In this document: in pieces, positions 22,691 through 34,299 of the stretch | Numbering within the stretch: the first letter of the stretch is position 1 | How the letters are laid out: each line of letters opens with the position of its first letter | Assembly (NCBI GenBank): GCA_012934845.2 | Contig: WNNJ02000528.1 | Span: forward strand, 62,001 to 126,000 | DNA length: 64,000 bases | DNA from: Pomphorhynchus laevis | Taxonomy: Eukaryota > Acanthocephala > Palaeacanthocephala > Echinorhynchida > Pomphorhynchidae | Reading direction: 5' to 3' | Made by a program: the position numbers and the translations under genes | Notes under the pieces: model-generated | Told to the model about the DNA's origin: nothing | The model's input: only the letters and a program-made list of their open reading frames with translations | Databases searched by the model: none

Positions 22691-23664
22691 ATGCCCTGGC
22701 AAAAGCGCTATTCCTGTCTGGACGATCCTGGGTCGAACGATGCCCCCTGATGCACATCGATGCAGCTCGACATAAGGCAAATCCGATTACTCGTTTTCAA
22801 GCGACATATGCATTCGGCGTAGGTGTTGTCTTCTGAATTCGTGGATTGCAGCCTCGCGATTTGTTGAGGTACCCGTCGTGCACCCATACCAATGCCGCCC
22901 AAAGTGGAAAAAACCAGAGTAATGAATGTTCCTCTTTCAATATTCGACACACGCTCATCATATTTGGATCTTTTTATCTCTTCATTATAATTGAATGCAC
23001 TTGATATCGACGCAGAGTACGAAACAGCACGGTGGTTAAAAATAGCGAGGTCAAAAAACGTTCGCTCGAATCGTCTCTCTATAATCCGCAGTATACAATA
23101 TCGAGTCGCGCTTCTACATCTCGACAAGTTGTGGACGATTGGAAGATGATGTTATCATTCACTGGATCCAAGACAGGTTCGATCCCGACTCCGCTGCACA
23201 CTGATGATAATTCCCGAGCAATAATGTCCCTTATAATATTGTGGCGGACAATTTGGAAACCTCCTCGTTTACACGAAAGAAGATATGGAATGCTTGTTTC
23301 CGCTTTGCAAACGTATCTTGCTGGTCAGCTTGCAGGCTCCCAGGCATAAATCATGACCAAACTGTCCTGAAATTCGTTGGCCGATAGATAAAAATTTTGC
23401 CACTCTATAGTTAAGGCACTGTACAATATTTTTATTCAAACTTTCCTTGGCTTTGATGAGGCGAGCCGTAAAAGCCTTTTTCTTTGATATTGCAATTAGT
23501 ATGCAAATTACTAGTTGGTGTTGCCTTAAACTATCTCCGCCAACCTCCAATCTGTAAGTGGAGCAAATTCTTTGAGAGAGGTCATATTCCATTTCACAGG
23601 TAAACAAAGCATCCATGATCCCGATACCACCCTGATACATGGGTGAGGTCAAGATAACTTTCAA
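22691..23664 (-). mobile_element. LINE family E fragment, RT tail and RLE-like domain
   Basis: Two minus-strand pieces follow the order of the longer E copy. The first (23269-23664) has MYQGGIGIMDALFTCEMEYD and KAKESLNKNIVQ. The second (22708-23127) has RRFERTFFDLAIFNHRAVSY, NEEIKRSKYDERVSNIERGT and FITLVFSTLGGIG. The matching E blocks are KLRGLGIFDP, ERYERTFCDVTIFSTLAQSY and LMPLVFSTSAGMG. The RLE core is R-L-D then F-x-D. Catalytic Asp positions are present. N-terminal half missing; frame broken between the two pieces. Confidence 0.78.
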
Positions 23665-23769
23665 TTATTCACCTAGCCTTTGCTTTGTAAGTCTGCATAG
23701 AAAATCATTGACTGTAGCAACGTGCAGTGAACAAAGTTGATCCTCACGACATATAGTCGTTCTAAGCAA

Positions 23770-24137
23770 ATGAGACCATTTCCACAAGCCTCCGTATTAG
23801 GCCCTATGCTTCTCACTCTTTCGGTGACTTGTCTTCGATTTGTTATACATTTAACTTCCATGTTATGCAATATGCTGATGACATTCTCGTGTATGCTCAT
23901 TCATATGCTTATCGTATTCATGATCTTAGTGTTTCTGCTTCCAACTATCTTGCCTCAATTTTCATTCATTTTTCTTCTCTTCGTATTACTATGAATCCTA
24001 ATAAATCCAAAATAATGTGGATCCGACCTCGACGCCTCGGCTTCGAACTTCCCTCCGTATCATTAAATTCTACAATTCTTCCTATCGTTGATAATCTCGT
24101 TTTCCTAGGCTTCCATTTAGTCAACCGACTTTCATGA
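23770..24137 (+). mobile_element. LINE family B2 fragment (RT motifs B and C)
   Basis: The + strand reads FPQASVLGPMLL (motif B), NFHVMQYADDILVYAHSYAY (motif C), MNPNKSKIMWIRPRRLGFEL, then LPIVDNLVFLGFHLVNRLS. The same blocks occur at 38390-38780. Internal slice only; both ends lost. The right end abuts a perfect palindrome. Confidence 0.82.
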
Positions 24138-24141
24138 GTCA

Positions 24142-24179
24142 GTTGTTTTTCATGGCGCAAGGGCGCCATGAAAAACAAC
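24142..24179. repeat. Perfect 17-bp palindrome at a B2/A junction
   Basis: Arms GTTGTTTTTCATGGCGC (24142-24158) and its exact reverse complement (24163-24179), loop AAGG. The right arm is family A sequence (compare 54560-54590); the left arm is an inverted copy of it. Confidence 0.95.
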
Positions 24180-25265
24180 CACCTGCTATTTAAAGGAGCT
24201 GAGAACAAGATTGAATATGGGTAGCTGGTCTTTTTGTCTTAAAAGAAACGGTTAATGTCCGAGACTATATCATTGCACCTGGGTCGAGAGAATAGGACTG
24301 TGATATCATCAGCGTATACCACTGAATGTTGATCACGTTTACATTCTTCTCTCTCAGGAGAGATAAGGTTGCTCTTCTTACTCCCCGCGCCACCAGGAGA
24401 AGACACTTCATCACCGGCAATGTCGTCATTTCCCGTAGAGGCAATATCCAGTCGAGTTAGATTTTTTCTTGCTAGTTTAAGAGAAGCTATACTCTGTTTA
24501 GGCTCGGGTCTTTTTTAGAGGCACGGTTTCTTGGACTTCAATGTACTGAATGTTGGAGAAGAGCTGGACTCTTCTGTCTAATTTATCAGGTGAAAATGAG
24601 TGATTGAAATTTGTCTTCAAAGGCTTGCAGTCTTGCGTACATAATTTTCAAAATATCATCCGCTGTCATTTTGGGCACTTTAGAGATTAAGGGACCATCA
24701 AAGTCCGCCAAAAGGGCCGTTTGACCCATAATTGGTCGAACGTTGTAAACTTTTAACGTATCCTCAAAATCTTTCAGATCATCATCAGTTGCGTAAGATG
24801 AAAAGTTCGATAATTTCAGGGAAGCTTGAACAGGCTTATATGTCGATGATCCATATTTTGTAAGAAAAATTTCAAAATAATCTAAGTATTCAGAGGCCAT
24901 ATCAGGCGTACAAAACGAAATTCTTATTCCATACTCGAAAAACTTAACAATTATATATAATTCTACCTTTAAATAATTTTGAGAAATCTCTGAGAAAAAT
25001 ATCAAATAGAGATCTTCTTTCAAAGGGTTGCAGACAATTAAACACCACCATATTGACTAATTTCGGCAGGCGAAGAAGTTCCCCTTCCGTGCTTGAAGCA
25101 AAATAATTATGAAGATCTGCACTAACCTTGTTTCGTTGGTGGGAATTGAGCTATAAAATAAGCATTTTGTTGAATATTTTAAAGCACCGCACATGTTTTC
25201 GCTGCTGCATATTTTGTGAATCTTCACAATCCTTTCTCGATCTTCTTCATCTTGCAACATCAATC
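24160..25265 (-). mobile_element. LINE family A, internally deleted copy
   Basis: A slice of RT motif C and following sequence (24160-24345, compare 54560-54740) is joined directly to the ORF1 C-terminal region (24350-24580) and ORF1 core (24586-25023: YGIRISFCTPDMASEYLDYF, VQASLKLSNF, KVYNVRPIMG, MTADDILKIMYARLQ). A further ORF1 N-terminal frame reaches about 25263. All of EN and most of RT are missing. The adaptor-like tail KIMYARLQ matches KIVDARLQ in the copy at 56609-57028. Confidence 0.75.
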
Positions 25266-26225
25266 CACATGATTATTGTCATTTATTCAAACCAAATTAT
25301 CCACGTTGCTCTCTCACAACCCTGTCTCTATTCAATCTCACTCTTACTCGCCTCGCAGGATCCTCCCGGAGCTCTTTCATATTCTCCCTGTCTCACCTAC
25401 CGAAGTCTTATCTGTCCTTATGTCCTTGCTTAACAAAGAAACAATCGCTTGACCCCTTCCTTCCTGCTATAGCACCATTTAACTCCTCCCTACTCTTTCT
25501 AAGCTCTCAGAACGCCTTATCTTAATACAGATCGACATTTATCTTTTTTCATTCGATCTGCACACTCTTTTCCAAACCGCTTTCAGCTCTAATCACTCCA
25601 CAGAAATCGCCTGCATGAAAGTTTACAACGAATTACTTATTTTTCGTGACAAGGCTCTATATAGTGTTCTCATCTCCCTCGACCTCTCCTCCGCCTTCGA
25701 CATCGCCGAGGACTTTATTCTCCTTTATCGCCTGCGTTATGATTACGGCTTTTCTTCCTCCTCCGTAACATGGTTTGCCTAAAATTTATCTGACCGTTCT
25801 TTTCGCGTCTGTTCAAATTAATCATCCTCCTTACCCATCACGATTTTCTGCGCGAGTCCCACAAGGTTCAGTCCTAGACCCTCTCATTTTCTCTCTTCTA
25901 CTCGGCGATCTCTCTCCATTTACAAAACTATACTTCATTTAACATCATGCAATACGATGATGACATACTCATCTATGGTCATGCACCCGCTCAGCGACTA
26001 CACGATATCGGCATTTCTGCTTCAACTGTCTTTTTTCGATCTACAAACATCTCTCCCATCTTCATCTTATTCTAAACCCCAACTAGTCCAACAATAATGG
26101 GGATCCTTCCCCGTCAACCTAACATATCTCCTCTCCCCGTATCTTCTGCCTCATCATTCATTCCCATAGTTCACAATCTCACTTATGATTACATTTCGAT
26201 GATCCCCTTCCCTTAAACCCTTCGT
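25266..26225 (+). mobile_element. LINE family B1, copy 2 (RT part)
   Basis: Starts where copy 3 reads ATGATTATTCGTCATTT (27620) and follows it through the pre-RT linker, motif A (about 25680: SLDLSSAFDI), motif B (about 25860: QGSVLDPLIFSLL), a motif C region near 25950, and ends at TTAAACCCTTCGTCCGCGAC. Many frame breaks. Both ends are abrupt and the right end runs into alternating inverted repeats. Confidence 0.78.
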
Positions 26226-26304
26226 CCGCGACAAGTTCCGCGACAAGTTTTTGTCGCGGAACGAAAACTTGTCGGAACGAAAACTTGTCTTCGTCCGCGA
26301 CAAG
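26222..26304. repeat. Alternating inverted mini-repeats between two B1 copies
   Basis: The word CGTCCGCGACAAG and its relatives occur five to six times in both orientations. The core is a perfect palindrome with arms GTTCCGCGACAA (26235-26246) and 26251-26262, loop GTTT. The repeated word is the last sequence of B1 copy 2. Confidence 0.9.
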
Positions 26305-26744
26305 CCAAAAATTCGATGGCGCTCCATCTCTCCTATGTGTCTTCTCCACTAGACTCTTTCGCCACAACACACGGTTTCCGCCTCGGTATCCTCAACACTA
26401 GATCTATTCTCAATAAATCCGATCTTATCCTCAAACTATTCACCAAGCAATCCATCGATCTCTTCTGCCTCATCGAATCCTGGCACTCACATTCCGACGA
26501 CCTTTCTATTCGCCGTCTGCTCTCTACCGGTTGCTCCCTAGTCGAATCCGCCCGCCCCCTCAGCTCATGCCCTTCTAAATTCTCTAATCATGGCGGCATC
26601 GTCGCATTCGCGCGTCACCCCGCGTCTCTTCGCAAAATCAATCCCCCTTTCAGTCCTTGCTCTTTTGAATTGCTCACTTGTCGTTATTCTAACCCGATCA
26701 CTCTAGATCTCGCGATTGTATACCGTCCTGGTTCATCAGCTCCT

Positions 26745-26936
26745 ACTGAACTCGCTGACCTCCTTTCTCATTGTTCCTTGTCCTCAATCCCTTCAATCGT
26801 TCTAGGCGACTTCAATATACGCCTAGACTTCTTATTTTTTACCGAGCTCGCTGACCTCCTTTCTTATTGTTCTTTATCCTTAATCCCTTCAATCGTTCTA
26901 GGCGACTTCAATATCCGCCTAGACCGCCCCTCTTCC
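26745..26936 (+). repeat. 96-bp in-frame tandem duplication inside EN
   Basis: 26745-26840 and 26841-26936 are near identical and keep the frame. Each encodes TELADLLSHCSLSSIPSIVL followed by GDFNIRLD, so the catalytic D-F-N block is present twice. The homologous site in B1 copy 1 (21665-21790) has one unit. Confidence 0.92.
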
Positions 26937-29130
26937 ACGGATTCCATCCGGTTCATCAACATTCTATCCAACTACAATTACAAACTAATCTCCACTGCCC
27001 CCACACATATACTTGGTGGGGCACTCGACATCATCGCTGTCCCCGATCATTTTGCTGCCTACACCTCACTGTCCATCTCTGATCCTGGTCTATCCGATCA
27101 CTTTCTTATCACCCTTGATCTCACTCACAACCACGCCCCTCCTCACACACCTACAATACTACGTCGCTCTTGGAGAAATCTTGACCTCTCCCATCTCCGC
27201 TCTGCCTTACTCAAATCATCTCTATCATTACCCACAATAACATATTCATCTCCTCACGATCTCGCCTTTCTTTTCGACTCTGAACTCACATCCACTATCG
27301 ATATTCTCTTGCCCTTCAAGTCTCACACACACCGTCGCTTGCACCGTGCCCCGTGGTTTGACATCCAATGCCTACTATCAAAGCGTCGACTCCGCCATGC
27401 TTTTCGAATCTATCACCGCACTCTCGGACGTGATTTCCGCTCGATCACTCCGTCTTTCCGTGATTCCTATCTTGCTCTTCGCCGGGCTCATCTCAACCTA
27501 CTACGTACCAAATGCAACTCCTGGCAGCATAAAATCATCATTTCATTCAACTCTAAGACTCTCTGGCATACTTTTAACTCAATCCTTGCTCGCTCCTCTT
27601 CGCCGTGCAACATCAATGCCAATGATTATTCGTCATTTCTCCAGACTAAAGTATCCACGTTGCTCTCTCACACCCCGGTCTCCATCCTATCCCACTCTGC
27701 CCAGTCTAATCTCATCCTTCCGGAACTCTTTCATCTTCTCCCAGTCTCAACTACAGAAGTATCATCTGTCCTCATGTCCTTACCCAACAAAACCTCACCT
27801 GCCGATCACATGCCGATCACCTGCCTACTCACATATTAAAATCTATATGCTTATCGATATCCCCATTTCTCACAACCTTGTTTAACTCGTCCATCCGCAG
27901 TCGTATCTTCCCTTCACACTGGAAATCCGCAATCGTTCGTCCCCTCCTTAAGAAACAATCGCTCGACCCTCCCTTCCTTCTAGCTATCGCCCCATTTCAC
28001 TACTCCCTACTCTTTCTAAGTTTTTAGAACGCCTCATCTTAATACAGATCAACGCTTATCTCTTATCATCCAATCTGTACTTCCTCCTCCGTAGCATGGT
28101 GTGCATCATATCTATCCGACCTTTCCCTTCGCGTCTGTTCTAATTCATCATCCTCCCCTCCCATCCCTATTTTTTGCGAGGTCCCACAAAGTTCAGTCCT
28201 AGGTCCCCTCCTTTTCTCTCTTCTGCTTGGCGATCTCTCCGTTTATCAAACCTTACTCCTTTAACGTCATGCAATACGCCGATGACATCATAATCTATGC
28301 TCATGACCCGCACATCGCATAGACGATATCGGATTCTGCCTCCAACTGTCTTTCTTCTATCTACATACGTCTCTCCAATCTCCATCTCGTTCTAAACCCC
28401 GAAAAGTCCAAAATAATGTGGATCCTCCCCGTAAACCAAACATATCTCCTCCCACTGTATATTTTGCCTCATCGATCATCCCCATAGTCCACAATCTCAC
28501 TTTCTTAGGCTTCCATTTCGATGATCACCTTTTCCTTAAACCCTTCGTCCGTGACAAGGTCCGCTCATCTAACTTAATTCTCCGTGACATCCGCCGTATC
28601 CGCCCCCTTATCGACTTCCGTTCTTGTATGTATCTTCTTTCATCGCTTCTTTTACCTAATATCGATTACTGCCTTAGCCTTTTCGCCAATTCTCCAAAAT
28701 CCATCATCCTACCCCTACAACGAATAATCAACACCGCCGTTCGAGTGCTCTTTCGTCTCCGTCGCTTCGACCACACATCCACATATCTTGCCCAACTCTC
28801 CTGGCCCACCATCCACATACCCATCAAACTCCGCCTTCTTCCGTTACCTTTCGTCTCATCGCTGTTGGCTCCCCATCGTTCATCAACCTTCCTTAGACGA
28901 TACTCGCCCCACCTCGCTATCGCTTCGTTCCTGTCATACCCTCTTACTCCACGTTCCTAATTACTCCAACAACTACGGTCTCCGATCCTTCCTCGTCGCC
29001 GCCTCACTCGCCTGGAATCAATTCCCTCTCGACGTCCGCCGCGCCCCCTCCTTTATCACATTCAAACACCTCCTCCGTTCACACCTTCTCGACACCTGAT
29101 TCACAGTCTTGTTTTGTTGTGGTCATGTAA

Positions 29131-29146
29131 GCGTGCGCTGGCACGC
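29131..29146 (+). other. 3' UTR stem-loop of family B
   Basis: Stem GCGTGC with GCACGC, loop GCTG, between GTGGTCATGTAA and ATTTGCCACGTTAAAA. The same place in other B elements forms a stem from different bases: CGTACA/TGTACG at 39363-39377, GCGTGCA/TGCACGC at 19980-19996 (minus), GCGTG/CACGC at 43755-43771 (minus). A 3' stem-loop is the usual template signal for the element's own RT in several LINE clades; its role here is inferred. Confidence 0.65.
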
Positions 29147-29174
29147 ATTTGCCACGTTAAAATAAATCCTTTAA

Positions 29175-29910
29175 AAAAGTTCTGCTCGTCTAACTTAATT
29201 ATACTTGAAATTCATATTATCTGCCCCCTTATTGACTTCCGTTCTTGCATGTATCTTATTTAATCGCTTCTTTTTCCTAAAATCGATTACTGCCCGAGCC
29301 TCTTTGCCAATTTTCAAAAATCCAGCATCCTACCTCTACAACGCACCATCAACTCCACCGTTCGAGTGCCTTTACGTCTCCGTCGCTTAGACCGCACATC
29401 CACATATCTTATTATTAGTATACAACAGCCGATGAGCGGTGGCTCGTTTGGCTGTATATAAATGTAAAAAAGGTACAATGTCAGTAAAACAAAAAAATCC
29501 AAATCAGGTTCGATTTCCTATGAGAGCGATACACTGTTCAGCGCACGCCGAAATTCTCGGATTTCCGGCATTCAATTGCAGATGACGGGAGTCTGTTCCA
29601 ACTATTTATTACTCGATCTCTGATATCCTGGCCCACCATCCACATACGCATTAAACTCCGCCTTCTAGTAACTTTTCGTCTCATAGCTGTCGGATTCCCA
29701 TCGATCATCAACCTCCCTTTCTTAGATGACACTCCCCACCCCTCTATCGCTGCGTTCCCGTCATTCCCTCTTACTCCATGTTCCCGATTACTGCAACAAC
29801 TACGGTCTTCGATACTTCCTCGTCGCCGCCTCACTCGCCTGGAATCAGCTCCATTTCTACGTCCGCCGCGCTTCTTCCTTTATCACATTAAAATACAGCA
29901 TCCGTTGAAT
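29175..29910 (+). mobile_element. LINE family B1, copy 4 (3' part, interrupted)
   Basis: Matches the last 500 coding bases of copy 3 in two pieces, 29175-29409 and 29628-29910. It resumes exactly where it was cut (ACATATCTT, then CCTGGCCCACCATCC). After it come two decayed B-type tails (TGGTCATGTAAGACC near 29932 and TGGTCATGTTTTGCCACG near 29970). Confidence 0.75.
29410..29627 (-). mobile_element. LINE 3' end nested inside B1 copy 4
   Basis: The minus strand reads IRDRVINSWNRLPSSAIECR and SENFGVR, the standard last block of CR1/Jockey ORF2 proteins, followed by about 120 bp of 3' UTR rich in A. Family not assigned. A short 5'-truncated insertion of about 218 bp. Confidence 0.7.
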
Positions 29911-30016
29911 TAGATTTCTATGTTTTTTTCGTGGTCATGTAAGACCCGTAAAAATAAATATTTCGTGGTCATGTTTTGCCACGTAAAAATAAATCTCTTT
30001 TTAAACGTTCCCGAAT

Positions 30017-30130
30017 CTCTATCAACAGATAGCGTTCACGAGTCTCCTACAAATAGTGTCCACAAGCCTCAATCAACAAATAACCTTTACGTATATCCGT
30101 CGACAACTAACGTCAACAAGTATCCAATGA
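30017..30130 (+). repeat. Degenerate 27-bp tandem repeat
   Basis: Four diverged units of 27, 24, 27 and 27 bp (TCTCTATCAACAGATAGCGT and relatives). They read in one open frame (29920-30183) as nonapeptides such as SLSTDSVHE, PQSTNNLYV and YPSTTNVNK. No known protein recognised. Confidence 0.5.
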
Positions 30131-30439
30131 TGCGAATCTATCAAGTACAGGGCTTCGCACCTCACGAAATCGATGCATCATAATGCAGAATGTGTCTGAG
30201 TCCCGTCATCTTACGACACGCAAAAACGAATTGACGCTAATATGTGCTATTTACGTTGAATACTCACTTGGATATATGCATATGCGAGCCGCGACTTAGT
30301 CGGACTTATAAAGGTGCTTGTCCTATATCGTTTAGGTAAGCGATTTGATTTCTCACGGTTGTTGAGGGTGGTATTCGAAGCTAGTGAGCATGATCGATTC
30401 GTTCCGATTATTCAATACAGGAAAGAGAAATGCTAAGGG

Positions 30440-33400
30440 CAGCTAGGAGTGACTTAAATCGTCGCATTTCTTAGGGAGCAGATAACCTCGTAATTCGGAA
30501 TTTTCGAATAATCCGAAGGCCGTTTGTGCGTTGGTGTCCACTTATAATGGAAGCAGTATCATTAGCTTCTATTGTTTGATCCCGTATTCAGCTCCACGTT
30601 CTCGAGTTTTAACGGTTTCACGTGTTCTTGTCGTAAGTTACACAAATATTCGCAGCTTAATCTCGAATATTGATGATGTTATAGTTTCGGCGCATTCTTA
30701 GTATATAGACTTTTTAACTGTTTCAGAGACGTGGTTACATGATAACATTCTTGATAGCGCAATATCAATCCCAGGTTATCATTTGGTACGTTCAGATAGG
30801 TTCCTTCCTAAGAGAGGTAGATGAGTAGCTCTTTATGTCCTGGAGAGGGGAGTTATTAGCAACATAGTGAGATATTCGAATAATGGAAGAACACGCAAGT
30901 GTATTATAGTCCTAGTTATATCCAACCTTGGCGTTTCGTTTGGACATTTTTTTATCAAAAACACAAATCTGCTATTTTAGATAATAAATCGATGCACATT
31001 ATAACTAGAGCATGTAGTACGAACAATCACCATTTCTTTTTAGTTTGTGATTTTAATTTAACGACCTTGGCAGTCGACGAAGAAGGCAACAACATTGTTA
31101 GTAAATGCCTCCCTGAAAATAAGAATCTATGTGAGATCTTGGCAGGTGACATATTACTCATTCAGCAAGTATCCGCTCGTTTTGCTACTAATAAATGTTC
31201 ATTTATACTAGATCTTGTATTTTTTCAAAGAGATGTTCATGTATGTTATCTTTCGCATAATCCTCCTTTAGGATTCAGTGATCACTGCGCTTTGCTCTTT
31301 AGGCTGAATCTTGCATCATATATTGGTGGTACTGATGACTAGCCTGCACTGATGAAGATGACATGACATCATGTTGACATGAATGCGTTACTACAGCTTG
31401 ATCCTCGCTTAATTTTGTGTGTGGGGATGTTAATAACCGGGAACGTTGGCGTTTCATTCGAGATTTTCTCATTCGGATATCTGATGATTTTTGTCCACGT
31501 AAATTAAATCGAAAAAATGTTCATAAGAAACCTTCATGGTTTGACAGTAATCTCCCTGAAGCTCTAAAGGGACACAACGATTCGTTCATTAAATGTCTAC
31601 ACTAAGATAATATGATCGCTTAATTTAAACTTGCTCGCAATACATATAAACAGCTGAGTGCTGAAACGTATGGAGTATTAAAACCAAATTGCTAAATGCT
31701 TAAGTAGTTCTCCGAAACGTTTTTGCTAATATGTTCGTCAAGGTGCATGTTCTTATTTTGAAATAACTAGGTTATCCTCGAACGGAAAGTTGCTTGATTT
31801 CCCATCATGCATTGCTAATGAGTTCGCTAATGCATTCGATCTATGCAATTATAGTTCTAGTGTAGCTGATACCTTTCGGAGCATCAGTTTCCTTAAGTGT
31901 TATGGTGTCCCATTATAATCAAAGAGAAGAACGTGGTTCGATGATTATCACAATTGTAGTCTTCATATTATTCAGGCCAGGCCCCGATGACGTTCATCTG
32001 TATTTACTCAAATTATCAAGTCAGCATTTGACTCCTTCAGTCACTAGCTTGTTTCAGGCATCCTTGAATACCATACAGATACCTTCTGAATGGAAGTGTG
32101 CAGTAATGGTGTCGGTGTTCAATAAAGGTGACCACCATTTTGCTGACAACTATTTAGCTATAAGCCTTACGAATCATATGGTCACGGTACTCAAAGGAAT
32201 TATTTACGATCACAGGCCAACATAGCTTTATGCAACATGACTTAAGAAAAGAACGTCTTGCCTTACGAACCTTTTGTCTGCGCGTGAAGCTGGAATTGAA
32301 TCCACGTCTAGGGGAAAGGCAATAGATGTTATGTTCGATTTTAGTCTTGCGTTCGACCGTGTTCTCCATAGTCGTCTTATTCAAATAGTGGCCGGATATA
32401 GCATTAATAGCCTAATTGTAGGATGTATTAGTTATTTTCTATCTAATAAATCTTTTTTAGTACTAATTGGTAATATATTATCCATGTCACGTTTAATTAC
32501 GTCAGGATTTCCTCAAGGTACTGCCTTTGGACCTTTATTGTTTAATATGTTTATAAACGATCTACTGGCTCAACTGTACTTTCCTTGTTTAGCTTTTGCT
32601 GACGATATAAAAATATGATTTGAAGCTCAATCTGAAGAAGACCAAATCCTCTTACATCGCGATAACATTCACCTAGTATTAAAAATTTCGAAGTTCTCAT
32701 ACATACGTTTTGGTAGGTCCTATGTTTCTTCCTTGTACAGTGTCGGGTCCTGTAGAATTATTTCGACTAATCAAGTTCGTGATCTTGGCATACAAATGCA
32801 ATCGACACTGAAAACTAGAATGGACACTGATAGACACTGCAATTCCGCAAGAATATATGATTTATCTTATTAAAAACAGTTTTTGTCAATATCTCCACTT
32901 TATTTTGTTCGGCTATATAACGCGCTAGTTCGTCATCACATAAAATATGTCATCCAAGCGTCGTTCATTTCCATGACTAGCAAAATGAGAGACCTAAATA
33001 AAGTTCTAGGGCGTGACAGCAAACTCATTCGAGGAGGTGAAAGGATGAAATATAATGATCGATTAACTTCGGTGGGTATGATGTCGATGCAAACTAGACT
33101 ACTCTTTCTAAATCTGCTTGCGATGTGTCATATAGTTAAGGGAATGTATATCTAAGCGACTGTGTTGAAATGAATGTTCGATAAAGTCAGGGGCCATTCA
33201 CTCATGTTGCGCACAATGCAAATTGGAATGTCCATAATTGTATCGCGATTGTTATGCAGAGCGTTAAAGTTGTGGAACTCTTTACCACATGATATTGTGG
33301 CTGGATCATCACCAAGACAATTCAAGGATTTAGTCAACAGTTGGATAATACATGCGGATCAAGACAGCATTAGAACACTTTATCCTTAGATTTCTAATTA

Positions 33401-33485
33401 CTGATATTTTGCTTTTGTTTTTAATGTTTTTGTGTTGTACAATGAGCGGGTAGAAGGTCCTTTTTGATCAAATAATAATACCTTC
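30440..33485 (+). mobile_element. LINE family C, near-complete decayed ORF2
   Basis: EN: LTVSETWLHDNILDSAISIP then GYHLVRSDR near 30710-30800, VCDFNLTTL near 31045, FILDLVFFQ near 31205, GFSDHCALLF near 31270. RT: PGPDDVHLYLLKL near 31980, FNKGDHHFADNYLAISLTNH near 32120, FDFSLAFDRVLHSRLI near 32335, TSGFPQGTAFGPLLFNMFIN near 32500, CLAFADDIKI near 32585. C-terminal block RLYNALVRHHIKYVIQASF near 32905 and RGHSLMLRTMQIGMS and LKLWNSLPHDIV near 33190-33300. Motif order is that of CR1/Jockey LINEs. Many stops and frame changes; motif C is intact (FADD). Confidence 0.85.
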
Positions 33486-34299
33486 TATGTTCTCCAATTA
33501 AAAAATGTAGTTAAGAATTTAAATTAATTTTACAATTAACTTTAAAATTAAAGCATTTTGCCGACTGTTTTCGGATTATCAACAAAATAGCAAAACAAAA
33601 ATGGTTTATTATAACTGTATATGTAGACATTATATACATGTATATCATGAAATTAATAAAATTAAGGGATGCATTAATTCGATTTCATAAAAGTGACTTG
33701 ATGCTAATAGAGTGAGCGCTTTATTAGATGTTCGATATCAGCTTGAATACACCATCTATAAACTGTAAAAATATGCTAAATCGCTTTAGAAAATGGTAAG
33801 ATCAAGGAACACACAAAGCCCTGGATAATAAATGAATAAGTGGAATAATAAACGACTATTATGTACAAATTAGTATTTTTAGTGGTTCATCAATAAAAAT
33901 AATAAAAATGCTTCATCAGAAAAAATCCAACTCAAGAAATGTAATAAAAGATTGTAATCTAGTGTAAGTATTCACCAGCTCTTTGTTTATCCGGTTGGAT
34001 CAGGTGATTACTTAAGAATTTCATGATTGCTGCTTCTTACAACCATTAGCATATAATAAACGCAATTTTGCGTTCAGTGTATTCAGTCGTAAACAAGTAT
34101 TCAAGCATTCCCCATCATTGATGAGGTCCAAGTTTAACGTGTACTGTATTATTTTTGTATATTTATAAATATATTATATTTTCCCGTAATTTAATTCTTA
34201 ATTCTTAACAGAAATAAAAGTTTTTCATTTGGATAATTAAAGCAAAGAATAGCACAGAGAAATAAAAATTCCTTTCGTCAACCCTTCTATCTCCGATAA
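33486..34299. other. AT-rich spacer
   Basis: About 800 bp with no credible coding frame, LINE motif or tandem repeat. Confidence 0.5.

Larger units (their letters stand above)
26311..29170 (+). mobile_element. LINE family B1, copy 3 (longest EN)
   Basis: A 507-codon frame (26316-27839) covers the APE endonuclease and linker: FRLGILNTRSILNKSD, DLFCLIESWH, VLGDFNIRLDRPSSTDS, LGGALDIIAV, GLSDHFLITLDL, then RRSWRNLDLSHLRSAL and LSKRRLRHAFRIY. RT follows with several breaks and some deletion (27700-28420), then FLGFHFDDHLFLKPFVRDKV and RLRRFDHTSTYLAQLSWP (28418-28960). The 3' UTR ends near 29165 with the family stem-loop (29131-29146). Catalytic EN residues E, D-N and D-H are all present. An in-frame 96-bp duplication lies inside EN. 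Confidence 0.88.
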
